A DNA stretch of 25,425 nucleotides from Promethearchaeota archaeon (GTDB lineage Archaea; Asgardarchaeota; Lokiarchaeia; Sigynarchaeales; SOKP01): assembly GCA_014729315.1 (NCBI GenBank), contig WJKD01000803.1, positions 1-25,425 of the forward strand. The letters run 5' to 3'. Made by a program: the position numbers and the translations under genes. Positions 17,128-25,047 of the stretch are shown here, piece after piece. The notes beneath the pieces are model-generated. The model worked only from the letters and a program-made list of their open reading frames with translations. It was not told the origin of the DNA and did not search any database. The first letter of the stretch is position 1. Each line of letters begins with the position of its first letter.

Positions 17128-17721
17128 ATGAATATATATAATAAAAAATTTTTGCTAATGTTGCTTTTAATAGGTACTTTTCTATCCTGTTCGTGGGGGA
17201 CAGCGCGGATGTACTCTGGCTTCGCTCGACCTTCATCAATAGTTGCAGTTTTTCAGAAAGATCCTTTAGGTTATCCGGGTGCATTGGCAAAAACTCCATC
17301 CATATGGTTCAATGAGCAGAAAGCCAAAAAGGCACCGCGATGGGAATTGTTACCTGGAAAATATAAAATTCGCTTCAGACCTTTGATTCCAGTAGGTGGC
17401 TTCGAAATTAGAAGAGAATGCAACGGGCATCCCGGCATCGCGGGTTTAATAAATCATTTAAATTCAGCGAAATCAAATCCAGAAATGTATGAAGTAAAAA
17501 TAGATTTTGATGCAGAAGCTGGTAAAAAATATCATTTATCCTATAGATGGATCGGAGATAAGGATTTTTATCTTCGATTAAATATCTTGAGTGAAGATAA
17601 GTCTGATATATTAGCCTCTGTTGAGTCTCACCATTTCAATTTATTGGGAGCTAAAGTTAGTGCTGCAAATGATCCTGGTAATGTCGACAATTTTTATTTG
17701 ACTTTTTACGGGTGCAACTAA
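17128..17721 (+). CDS. Lipoprotein of unknown function (ARMYSG...LLPGKY type)
   Basis: This 197-residue protein has a clear lipoprotein signal: KK, a hydrophobic run and lipobox TFLSC with the lipidated cysteine at residue 21. Soon after comes ARMYSGFARPSSIVAVF, then WELLPGKYKIRF, and later a beta-rich region ending near YHLSYRW. ARMYSG followed by an LLPG-K/H beta hairpin recurs in small lipoproteins of unknown function in Gram-negative bacteria; I recognise it as a pattern, not as a named family. AAAGGG lies six bases before the ATG, and the gene starts 17 nt after the propeller gene, so the two are probably one transcript. It is likely attached to the inner leaflet of the outer membrane. 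Confidence 0.8.
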   Translation: MNIYNKKFLLMLLLIGTFLSCSWGTARMYSGFARPSSIVAVFQKDPLGYPGALAKTPSIWFNEQKAKKAPRWELLPGKYKIRFRPLIPVGGFEIRRECNGHPGIAGLINHLNSAKSNPEMYEVKIDFDAEAGKKYHLSYRWIGDKDFYLRLNILSEDKSDILASVESHHFNLLGAKVSAANDPGNVDNFYLTFYGCN

Positions 17722-17841
17722 TTGTTCATTTAAAATCTAATTGTCTTCTAAGATTAGGAATATTTGGAAGGGTATGGTTTTTCAGGGAATGGATATAGAA
17801 AACCGATCAATAAATATCACTAGAAGCGCAGGAGTGTCATT

Positions 17842-18537
17842 ATGAACTACAGCAAATTTTGCCAAAGATGTCAACATTATCGTTACGATCTCTACAAAGG
17901 GATCGTCTGCGGACTTACAAATGGGAAACCTGATTTTGAGGAAGAATGTGAGAATTTTGAACTTGATCCATCAAAAGGTTCTAACACCACCGAAGCTAAT
18001 TTTAAAAAAGAAGTAAAAAAAAATGGATTTGGAAAAGAAAAGAGAATGCTTATTTTTTTATTAATTGTAATACCTATCTGGATACTTTCAACTCAAATCG
18101 TTGTTAAAACTCCCAGCCTCACTATAACAGGACCTGATTATAATAGTGGTATTATGAGACACTTAGGCTTTGTCGATTTAGGGAAGGATGCTTCTCCCCG
18201 ATTTCAGGTATTTGATTTCAATAGTGGAACTATTTTAGCAAAGGCAGTTCGAGTCGACTATGGCGATGAAGTTGTTGGCGCTACTAAAAATCGATTTTTT
18301 TACAGAACAAAAGGAAATAAAGGTGGATTGGTAATGGACTTATTAAAAGATCCATTCCACAGAAGAGGGAAATTAACAGGACTGCAATTTTTTTATATGA
18401 ATCTATTCAAATTGAATTATAAGACAGCATATATGCTAGACTTTACCACGCCGAGTTTAATCTCGATTGTCTTCATATTCATCAGTTTAATGTATCTTTA
18501 TTACTTGAGAAACAGCTATTTTATAAGAAATAGATAA
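17842..18537 (+). CDS. Membrane protein with N-terminal four-cysteine module
   Basis: The first 45 residues form a compact cysteine module, C7-x2-C10-x12-C23-x12-C36, with the signature FCQRCQHYRYDLYKGIVCG and ending DLGDP-like (FELDPSK). The spacing suggests a zinc- or iron-binding site. A polar linker leads to a TM helix (about 68-88), a loop domain of about 110 residues (GFVDLGKDASPRFQVFDFNSG...) and a second TM helix near the C-terminus (SLISIVFIFISLMYLYYL). The same cysteine module begins the protein encoded at 22910-23293, with identical cysteine spacing but an unrelated remainder. Short modules of this type are common at the N-terminus of membrane proteins in Bacteroidota and relatives. 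The loop domain is unknown to me. GCAGGAG precedes the ATG. Confidence 0.8.
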   Translation: MNYSKFCQRCQHYRYDLYKGIVCGLTNGKPDFEEECENFELDPSKGSNTTEANFKKEVKKNGFGKEKRMLIFLLIVIPIWILSTQIVVKTPSLTITGPDYNSGIMRHLGFVDLGKDASPRFQVFDFNSGTILAKAVRVDYGDEVVGATKNRFFYRTKGNKGGLVMDLLKDPFHRRGKLTGLQFFYMNLFKLNYKTAYMLDFTTPSLISIVFIFISLMYLYYLRNSYFIRNR

Positions 18538-18646
18538 TTATCGTATTTGAGTACGATTGAAATATGCCTTTGTACACAATAAAATATCTCCAAAAACAGC
18601 CTTAAAACATGGTCTTAAAAGGTAAAAAGAAAGAAAAGGAATTGTC

Positions 18647-19657
18647 ATGAAAATCAACGCATTTGCTATTACCATAAATATCTGTGGATTATTTGTTTTT
18701 CAACATTGTGATAATTCTACAGAACCGAAAAACAGACCGCCTGTCATTGTGAATATATTCGGAAATCCTTTAAATGTTCATATATCTGAATCCTCAATAA
18801 TAACTTGTGATGCAAATGATCCGGATGGTGACCACTTGACGTATGTTTGGGAAACAACGATGGGTTCCATAAGTGGCATGGGAGACACTGTCACATGGAT
18901 AGCTCCTAATTCAGTCGGCACGTATTTTGTCTTATGCAAGGTAATGGATGGTAACGGAGGACAAGATGTCGATAGTGTGGGTATACAAGTTGAAAATAGT
19001 ATTCCTACGCAGGGATTAATAGCATATTATCCCTTCAACGGTAATGCACTCGATGAAACCGGAAACGGAAACGATGGCAACGTTCATGGTGCTACATTAT
19101 CAAATGACAGGTTCAATACTCCTCAAAAGGCATATCGATTTGATGGCGACGATTATATATATGTAAACCATAGTGCGTATTTCGATGAGATAGAAAATTA
19201 CGACAGTATATCATTATCTGTATGGATTAAGGTAATAGATTGGTATTATTATTTCCCAGATAATCCTATCTTCCCTATTCTTGATAAATATGAATCTTCG
19301 ATTGATTTTGGATGGGAATTTCTAATATGGAGCAAACATTTTCAATTTTATCCTTCACAAGATAATACCATTGTCTGTTATTTTGATTTTGGTTTAAACA
19401 TTTGGTATCATATTGTTTGCGTTTATAAGCGCAATCCGGGCAAATTTTTGGTATATGTCGACAATCAGCTAATTTGTACAAAAACTCTGACGACGGATAT
19501 ATTTGACACTTCAGGAGAGCCTCTATATATTGGATACAGCAAGACAGGTCAGGACGAATTTGCGATCGGATTGATAGATGATATTCGTATTTATAATCGA
19601 GATTTGAGCTCTGCAGAAGTTGCAACACTTTATACCGAAAGTGGTTGGGGCAATTAA
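18647..19657 (+). CDS. Exported PKD-like plus LamG/concanavalin-type lectin domain protein
   Basis: A short export signal ends with FVFQHC. The cysteine at residue 21 may be lipidated, although H before it is unusual for a lipobox. Next is a PKD/cadherin-like immunoglobulin domain (about 30-112; ITCDANDPDGDHLTYVWE and DGNGGQDVDSV are typical). A LamG-like concanavalin domain (about 118-330) follows, starting GLIAYYPFNGNALDETGNGNDG and ending IDDIRIYNRDLSSAEVATLY, which is the usual LamG_3 ending. Such proteins bind carbohydrates or other surface ligands. There is no FlgD-like tail, so lipid attachment would be the means of anchoring. AAAGGA lies six bases before the ATG. Domain assignment is secure; the ligand is unknown. 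Confidence 0.87.
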   Translation: MKINAFAITINICGLFVFQHCDNSTEPKNRPPVIVNIFGNPLNVHISESSIITCDANDPDGDHLTYVWETTMGSISGMGDTVTWIAPNSVGTYFVLCKVMDGNGGQDVDSVGIQVENSIPTQGLIAYYPFNGNALDETGNGNDGNVHGATLSNDRFNTPQKAYRFDGDDYIYVNHSAYFDEIENYDSISLSVWIKVIDWYYYFPDNPIFPILDKYESSIDFGWEFLIWSKHFQFYPSQDNTIVCYFDFGLNIWYHIVCVYKRNPGKFLVYVDNQLICTKTLTTDIFDTSGEPLYIGYSKTGQDEFAIGLIDDIRIYNRDLSSAEVATLYTESGWGN

Positions 19658-19723
19658 TGTTAACACAAAAAAAATTTTCATCTTTAAATCCAGTAATCAC
19701 TTTTGAAAAAATTGGAGGACCCG

Positions 19724-20620
19724 ATGAACAATCGAATTAATTTCATTTTTGCTTTCTGTGTGTTTTTATTGATTTCCATTTGCTGTGATAACGTAAACAA
19801 ATCCTGGGACAGGACTACGAAAAACAATACTATTAAAGACTATGAAGCTTTCCTGGAAAAATATCCAGAAAGTGCACAATCGGATACTGCAAGAGGTATT
19901 CTGGCGGAATTATATTTTAACGTAGCCGAAAGCACAAACACAGTAGAGGCGTTTCAAAATTATATTCATAAATTTCCTGATTGTTCTTTGGCAGTGGAAG
20001 CCTCAGAGAAAATTGCAGGAATTGTATTTCTGGAAGTTGAAAAGGAACAAAAAATTCAGAAATATAATGATTTTATTAAAGACTATGCCGGTAGAAAAAT
20101 AGTTGCAGAAGCTGAAAAGCAAAAAGTGGGTTTATTTGCGAATTTATTGAGCACTAAAAAGACTTTCACGGCAAAGCAGAAAATCGAAGATGAGATACTC
20201 AACGATATATTCAATCATGGAATTGGAGCTCGATTCGTCATAAGCACGATATTGCCAAAAGATGAAAAGAATGTGCGGCTTGTTTCTGACAGCCACGGCG
20301 AATTGACAGATATTAAGAGGGATGCCCATTCAGGGAGTATTGCTCTTGAAAATGAGCATGGCGATATCTACATGAAAACGCTATATCCGAGAGACAAACT
20401 TGAATTTATCCCAACAGCTTTTGGCTTGCAGCCTTCTCAACCATTTGGAAATGGTGCGATATGGCGGTTTATCGGTAATGTTGATTTTGAGGGATATAAA
20501 TTTATCGGCGATCGGAAAAATCCATTGACTTTCATGCTTATTCAAAAAGCCGGATTTGTCTATCTTCATGGAAAAGGGACAATAAAAAAGAAAAATCAGA
20601 TTGTAGCAACTCTACCATAA
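19724..20620 (+). CDS. TPR-like lipoprotein of unknown function
   Basis: ATG 19724 has GGAGG five bases upstream and gives a 298-residue protein; a TTG at 19703 in the same frame is less likely. The signal ends LLISICC, with the lipidated cysteine at residue 20 or 21. Residues about 30-145 contain helical hairpins of the outer-membrane-lipoprotein TPR kind: DYEAFLEKYPESAQSDTARG, NYIHKFPDC, and YNDFIKDYAG. This resembles BamD/YbgF-like repeats, but the repeats are few and BamD's extra domains are missing. The C-terminal part (about 165-298) is beta-rich with GDIYMKTLYPRDKLEF and has no family I recognise. It probably acts at the inner face of the outer membrane. It follows the LamG gene by 66 nt. 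Confidence 0.78.
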   Translation: MNNRINFIFAFCVFLLISICCDNVNKSWDRTTKNNTIKDYEAFLEKYPESAQSDTARGILAELYFNVAESTNTVEAFQNYIHKFPDCSLAVEASEKIAGIVFLEVEKEQKIQKYNDFIKDYAGRKIVAEAEKQKVGLFANLLSTKKTFTAKQKIEDEILNDIFNHGIGARFVISTILPKDEKNVRLVSDSHGELTDIKRDAHSGSIALENEHGDIYMKTLYPRDKLEFIPTAFGLQPSQPFGNGAIWRFIGNVDFEGYKFIGDRKNPLTFMLIQKAGFVYLHGKGTIKKKNQIVATLP

Positions 20621-20686
20621 GTGTTGTAGATCGCTTAATTTAATTTATCGTAGACAAAAACTTACAAACGCAAAAGGAACTAAACA

Positions 20687-22027
20687 ATGAGATGCCAGGT
20701 CTGCGGGAACGAAGCTCGTGTGAATTATGGAGATGCATATACCGTAATTTGCAGGAATTGTTTTGATACTGATGAAGCAAATTTGTTGTTGGAAGCGAAT
20801 AGAATAAATAAATTTAAACCGAAAAATTTTTCAAATATTTTTACGAAAGCTTTTTATATATCTTTGATACCGACTTTTTTAATTTTTCTTATTCTAATCT
20901 CATTTTTCTATGATATATTGACAACTGTACAATTAACCTATTATTTTTTATTTATTACTACTCTATTTATTACTATACCGAGTACGTTGATAGTGAAAAG
21001 AAGAAACGATAGGCTGATAAAAGCTGTCGAATCTAAGACAGATCAGCTTTTTAACGACGGCATTAAATTTTTTGATCAAAAGCTATATGCTGAAGCTGAA
21101 CTAAAGTTTAAATCGGCTTTAGAAATTTATGAGAATTCAGAAAAGATAATGTATCATCTTGCATTGACTTATTTAGTATTAGGGAAAGTAAAAGAGGGAC
21201 TTGCTTTGGTCGGCAAAATTAAGGAAATAGATTACAGAGAATTGGTCAAGCAATTAAAAAAATTTAAAAATGTTGTGATCTTTGACAATAACTTTGATAA
21301 GCAAATTTCTTCTGCTTCGGAAATAAAATGGTATCTGGCTGAAAACAGAAAAAAAAGGTTACGGCAGATAGTATTTAGCATATCACCAAAGTTCATTGTT
21401 CAATCAAAACTTGGTCAATTGATTCTATCTTCCAAATACGTTAATTTAATTGAAAAAGGCTGGGCTACCGGCTTATTTCGTCTGAATTCCGATCCAGGTC
21501 CGTTTTTGTTAGTCAGAGCCGATGGTTATGTAGATTGTATAAAAGAATCATCAATCAATCTTGGTATTTCATTTCATAGCATGGAATCGGGCGGGCTTTT
21601 TGGAATTTATATAAGTGTAGATTCCAGTGATCTAAGAATTAGACGTGCGAATAACGCATGTTTTGAAATTGCATACGGATTGGATGAAAATAATACTATA
21701 AAATTAATATCTGATTTTATTGAGAATGATCATTTAAACTTAATACTGGCAGATGGGGATAATTTGAGTTCATATAATCTCATCGATGTAGAAAGCGCTA
21801 GTATTAATCAATATAAACTTCCTCTGTGTAAATACGATATAACGATCCCTCTTGATGAAAATTGTAAAAAGATATTGAAAGATGAATTCGAAAAATTAAG
21901 ACAATACCATTCTGGAATTCCAATATATAGCAAAAATTTTCAATTAAGTCTCAGGGAGTTGTGGGATAGTATGCCTGAGAAAGAAAATCCAATCTTAAAA
22001 ACGTATGGATTGCAACAGAACAAATAA
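20687..22027 (+). CDS. Zinc-ribbon, double-TM, TPR membrane protein of unknown function
   Basis: The N-terminus has a zinc-ribbon pattern C3-x2-C6...C22-x2-C25. Two TM helices follow (about 54-103; SLIPTFLIFLILISFF and YYFLFITTLFITIPSTLIV). One or two TPR-like helix pairs come next (about 115-185; ALEIYENSEKIMYHLALTYLVLG). A C-terminal domain of about 250 residues matches nothing I know. The first TM segment closely matches the protein encoded at 23716-24771 (FY-x-SLIPT...SFF...LTT). AAAGGAAC lies before the ATG. The stop codon overlaps the Shine-Dalgarno sequence of the next gene, so the two are translationally linked. No enzyme motif is seen. Confidence 0.75.
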   Translation: MRCQVCGNEARVNYGDAYTVICRNCFDTDEANLLLEANRINKFKPKNFSNIFTKAFYISLIPTFLIFLILISFFYDILTTVQLTYYFLFITTLFITIPSTLIVKRRNDRLIKAVESKTDQLFNDGIKFFDQKLYAEAELKFKSALEIYENSEKIMYHLALTYLVLGKVKEGLALVGKIKEIDYRELVKQLKKFKNVVIFDNNFDKQISSASEIKWYLAENRKKRLRQIVFSISPKFIVQSKLGQLILSSKYVNLIEKGWATGLFRLNSDPGPFLLVRADGYVDCIKESSINLGISFHSMESGGLFGIYISVDSSDLRIRRANNACFEIAYGLDENNTIKLISDFIENDHLNLILADGDNLSSYNLIDVESASINQYKLPLCKYDITIPLDENCKKILKDEFEKLRQYHSGIPIYSKNFQLSLRELWDSMPEKENPILKTYGLQQNK

Positions 22028-22040
22028 GGAGGTTATTACA

Positions 22041-22772
22041 ATGAAGTTAGAAAAATTTACGAAACACATCTTTCTCTTTCTTTTAATATTGGGATGTGCT
22101 CCTGTCCCTCCACAGCAAGAATTATTAAAGCTATATCAACTTTCAGGATTAAAGAAAGCTACTGAAGAAATTAATAATGAGGCTATATTTAAATTGAGAG
22201 AGTATAAGCCAAATAAAACGACTTATCTTGAATTTTTGGCAGATCACTGGCCCAGCGAAGAAATGCCCCGACGATCTGTGGGCATATTGGGTTATGGTTT
22301 TACAAATCTTTATAATGCGAAAGGAGGATCGAATTATAACAAGATTATCATGGGAATTAGAGATGAATTATATCAATTAGAGTTGGAAGTATGCACCCTG
22401 TACTTTGATAAAAATACTCTGTCGAGGATAGATTGGAATTATGATATTAAGTTTAATAACAATGAAGCAGAAGTTATATCAATGCTTCAAGGAGAGTGGA
22501 CTCTAGGCGAGATAGCCGATGGATATCGAAATGAAAGGCTAATTACTTTTGAAAATAATGAAATAATTGATGGCAATAAAAAAATTAAATATGAAACAAT
22601 GTGGAATATCATCTTTCTCTCTTATCTCCCTGCTAACAAGTATAAAAGATATTGCGGTCTAATTACTGGAAAAACTTCTATTGCTGGTGATATTACTGGG
22701 TATGCCGGTGCTCTATTCCACACATATGGAAGGTGGTATGCTGTTAAACGACAAAAGTCAGTTGCAAATTAA
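22041..22772 (+). CDS. Lipoprotein of unknown function
   Basis: ATG 22041 follows an ideal AAGGAGG with 8-nt spacing; the preceding gene's TAA stop lies inside this site. The 243-residue product has a textbook lipobox, LLILGC, with the lipidated cysteine at residue 19, then CAPVPPQQE. The mature part is mixed helical and beta and contains ILGYGFTNLYNAKGGSNYNKI, MLQGEWTLGEI and HTYGRWYAVKR. MLQGEW...L suggests a small lipocalin-like strand pattern, but this is weak. I do not recognise a family. The 3' end is unusual: its stop codon overlaps, in another frame, the beginning of a DUF2085 gene remnant, so the C-terminus may have been set by a recombination event. No catalytic residues are apparent. 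Confidence 0.78.
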   Translation: MKLEKFTKHIFLFLLILGCAPVPPQQELLKLYQLSGLKKATEEINNEAIFKLREYKPNKTTYLEFLADHWPSEEMPRRSVGILGYGFTNLYNAKGGSNYNKIIMGIRDELYQLELEVCTLYFDKNTLSRIDWNYDIKFNNNEAEVISMLQGEWTLGEIADGYRNERLITFENNEIIDGNKKIKYETMWNIIFLSYLPANKYKRYCGLITGKTSIAGDITGYAGALFHTYGRWYAVKRQKSVAN

Positions 22773-22897
22773 GATTGATTACGGGACTGTTCGCCGGCAT
22801 GTCACAAGTAGGAGTAATGGATTGTATAGCCGAGTACATTGACAAACGGTCAATAATGGATTCCTCTTTTGAAAGTTCATCTATCTTTTATTTATAA
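22769..22897 (+). pseudogene. 3' remnant of a DUF2085 gene
   Basis: In the frame of 22769 the sequence reads LRLITGLFAGMSQVGVMD, then AEY, up to a TAA at 22895. The intact DUF2085 gene at 23297-23671 ends with LRFITGFFAGMSQVGIMD...AEYLAK. The two also agree closely in DNA over about 55 nt. The remnant has no start or N-terminal three quarters and begins inside the stop codon of the lipoprotein gene. After AEY the two copies differ, and the remnant ends with an unrelated serine-rich tail. It is best read as the leftover of a duplicated copy. Confidence 0.8.
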
Positions 22898-22909
22898 AAG
22901 GAGAAAGAG

Positions 22910-23293
22910 ATGATCGACTACGATAACTTCTGCAAAAAATGCCGTCACTATGAATTTGACCTCTATAAAGGGATTTTATGTGGTATAACACATAAAAAAC
23001 CAGCGTTTGAAGGAAATTGTGGCAATTTTGCCCTAGACCCGAAAAAAGAAAAAGAACTATCCAATGAGAGCAGGTTAAAAACTTATTCAACAGCAACTGC
23101 GGAAGAAGGGATGACTCCTGGAGAATGGATTGGAGCATTTTTATGTACACCTTATGGTTTAATTAAATATTTTGATTGGAAAGACCAATATCCACTAAAA
23201 TCAAAGCAAGTTTGTATTCTGTATTTAATTTTGTTAGCAATAAACGTTTTATTGACGTTCGCCAGAATTGCTACGGAAACTTCTGGTTATTGA
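22910..23293 (+). CDS. Small membrane protein with N-terminal four-cysteine module
   Basis: This 127-residue protein begins with the module C8-x2-C11-x12-C24-x12-C37, containing FCKKCRHYEFDLYKGILCG and ending NFALDPKKE. It has the same spacing as the module of the protein encoded at 17842-18537. A linker leads to GEWIGAFLCTPYGLIKYFDWK and one C-terminal TM helix (about 101-120; VCILYLILLAINVLLTFA). AAAGGAG lies just before the ATG. The gene ends three bases before the DUF2085 start, so the two are almost certainly translated together and may form a complex. The cysteines suggest metal binding on the cytoplasmic side. The function is unknown. Confidence 0.8.
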   Translation: MIDYDNFCKKCRHYEFDLYKGILCGITHKKPAFEGNCGNFALDPKKEKELSNESRLKTYSTATAEEGMTPGEWIGAFLCTPYGLIKYFDWKDQYPLKSKQVCILYLILLAINVLLTFARIATETSGY

Positions 23294-23296
23294 TAC

Positions 23297-23671
23297 ATGG
23301 AAATTTGGTTAAAAAAATTCTTCAGTCAAAAAAGTGGGTATAAATTTACTGTGTGCCATCGTATCCCGGAACGATCATTTTTCTTTCGAGGCAAACAATT
23401 TCCTCTATGCTCCAGATGCACCGGCATAGTTTTGGGTTACTGGTTATATCCATTTTTTATATTTAATTTAATCAGGCTGCCTTTGCTTATTTTAATATTA
23501 TTGCATCTTCCATTATTTCTTGATGGCATCACTCAAATATTTTGCAGCCGTGAAAGCACAAATTCTCTGAGATTTATTACGGGATTTTTCGCAGGAATGT
23601 CACAAGTAGGAATAATGGATTTTTCAGCAGAATACCTTGCAAAATTGATACATAGCATGATATTCTTTTAA
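23297..23671 (+). CDS. DUF2085 family membrane protein
   Basis: This 124-residue protein has the conserved DUF2085 signature: C20-H21-R-I-P-E-R-S-F, then QFPLC38-SRC41-TGIVLG, followed by hydrophobic segments (about 46-75), the LPLFLDG-x-TQIF-C-SRESTNSLR motif and ITGFFAGM. The family is made of small predicted inner-membrane proteins without a known activity; the conserved cysteines and histidine suggest a metal or redox site. It follows the four-cysteine gene by three bases, with no separate ribosome site, so its translation is probably coupled. A 3' remnant of a second copy lies at 22769-22897. The length is usual for the family. Confidence 0.88.
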   Translation: MEIWLKKFFSQKSGYKFTVCHRIPERSFFFRGKQFPLCSRCTGIVLGYWLYPFFIFNLIRLPLLILILLHLPLFLDGITQIFCSRESTNSLRFITGFFAGMSQVGIMDFSAEYLAKLIHSMIFF

Positions 23672-23715
23672 ATGCCTATCTATTTCAAACTTATTTTTCA
23701 CAAGAGGAAGAAAAC

Positions 23716-24771
23716 ATGCAAGAAAAACCAACAAAATCAGATGAGGAGAAAGTACCCCTTTCCTCCATGGACAAACCGGAAAAATTTACAGGTTACGTAG
23801 CTTATGACTCTGCAAATGGATATTTTCTTGGAAAACTGGATAGTATAAATAAAGAGAGCGGAAGCTGTACGATTATAGGGGATTTTGGCAGGATAATAAG
23901 CCTGGACATAAGTCAGGTTTTGATTAAAGCGGAAAAAACCATTAAGAAGCAGATTCCTGGAAACATTATATATCCTGCTGAAAAGTCAGGAAATGATAAT
24001 AAAGTAAGCATTAAAAACATAGACTTTCAAGAGCCTGTGAAGCTTGATGATTTTGCTAAATCTTTTTACTTCTCTTTGATTCCGACTTTATTTGTGTTTC
24101 TTTTTAGACTCTCATTTTTTGAGGGTTTTTTAACGACTTATAGGGTATTGGAGCAGCTAAACTATACTTTTTTATTTACAACGTTACCTTTTATGTTCAT
24201 TTTGTTTATCGTATATAAGACAAAGAACATCAAGAGCGCCAGACTAACGGATCAAAAGCCAGCTTTTGCAGGAATTTATCGCGATTTTTCTCCGAATCTG
24301 GAAAAGGATAAAGAATTACCACAGGGAAATAAGTCAGAATCTTTCGTTGACCCTGAACTAAGAGGCATCGGGGGGTGGCTGGTTCTGCCGGCAATCGGTT
24401 TAATCGTAATGCCCATTGTTGGGTTTGGGGCACTAATCATGTCTTTTTCTTTATTTCCGGAGGTTGTAGCTGCTGGTTACGGTGACATGTATGCGATGGA
24501 GCTTGTTGCAAACGCAGGCTTATTAGTTTTTGCAATATATGCTGCAACTTGGTTTTTTAAGAAGAAAAGCAACGCACCATCTGTTATTATAAGATTTCTT
24601 TGGTTCAGCATAGGTTTATCTATTCTGCTTCTTATTATTGAAATATTGGCGAAGGCTGATGAATTCGCTGCCGAAACAGCATTGCAGCTTTTTCGTGACA
24701 TTATTGCTGCAGTCATTTGGATTCCTTACTTCAGTGTGTCAAAGCGCGTCAAAGCTACATTTGTAAACTAA
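23716..24771 (+). CDS. DUF2569-domain membrane protein with extra N-terminal region
   Basis: The first 75 residues are soluble and beta-rich (FTGYVAYDSANGYFLGKLDSI...). A pair of TM helices follows (about 115-165), the first resembling that of the protein encoded at 20687-22027. A DUF2569 domain (about 210-348) then starts with the family hallmark ELRGIGGWLVLPAIGLIVMP and holds four TM helices, ending IWIPYFSVSKRVKATF, also typical. DUF2569 proteins are integral membrane proteins of unknown function. AGAGGAAG lies before the ATG. The N-terminal half is an addition to the usual domain, so this is a fusion. It begins 44 nt after the DUF2085 gene, probably in the same transcript, and is the last gene before the transposon. 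Confidence 0.85.
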   Translation: MQEKPTKSDEEKVPLSSMDKPEKFTGYVAYDSANGYFLGKLDSINKESGSCTIIGDFGRIISLDISQVLIKAEKTIKKQIPGNIIYPAEKSGNDNKVSIKNIDFQEPVKLDDFAKSFYFSLIPTLFVFLFRLSFFEGFLTTYRVLEQLNYTFLFTTLPFMFILFIVYKTKNIKSARLTDQKPAFAGIYRDFSPNLEKDKELPQGNKSESFVDPELRGIGGWLVLPAIGLIVMPIVGFGALIMSFSLFPEVVAAGYGDMYAMELVANAGLLVFAIYAATWFFKKKSNAPSVIIRFLWFSIGLSILLLIIEILAKADEFAAETALQLFRDIIAAVIWIPYFSVSKRVKATFVN

Positions 24772-25047
24772 AACACAATTGTTTTTACTAAATTATTTTG
24801 ATTTACCTATACTCATGAAATTTAGAATACTCTTATTTAGATCCCAGATTCTGTGTTAATTTTAGATAAAGAGAGTTTGAATGAATAAATGGATTAATGA
24901 GACAAAATTCAACAAAAATATTATGTGCTATTAATCATTATTGTTAGTTGAGAATTGAGTAACACTTGTAAATAGGCGTACTTCTCTATCATATTTTTTA
25001 AAGTTACAGTGAAACAAGTTTTGAAGTCAAAGAACAATCGGGACAAT

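Noticed and set aside
18540..18557. Inverted repeat ATCGTA-6 nt-TACGAT after the four-cysteine gene
   Set aside because: Six base pairs and no T tract; expected by chance in AT-rich gaps.
24881..24934. Mini-ORF of 17 codons (MNKWINETKFNKNIMCY)
   Set aside because: Too short and without similarity; the gap 24772-25047 otherwise shows only AT-rich sequence with no convincing promoter, terminator or RNA gene.
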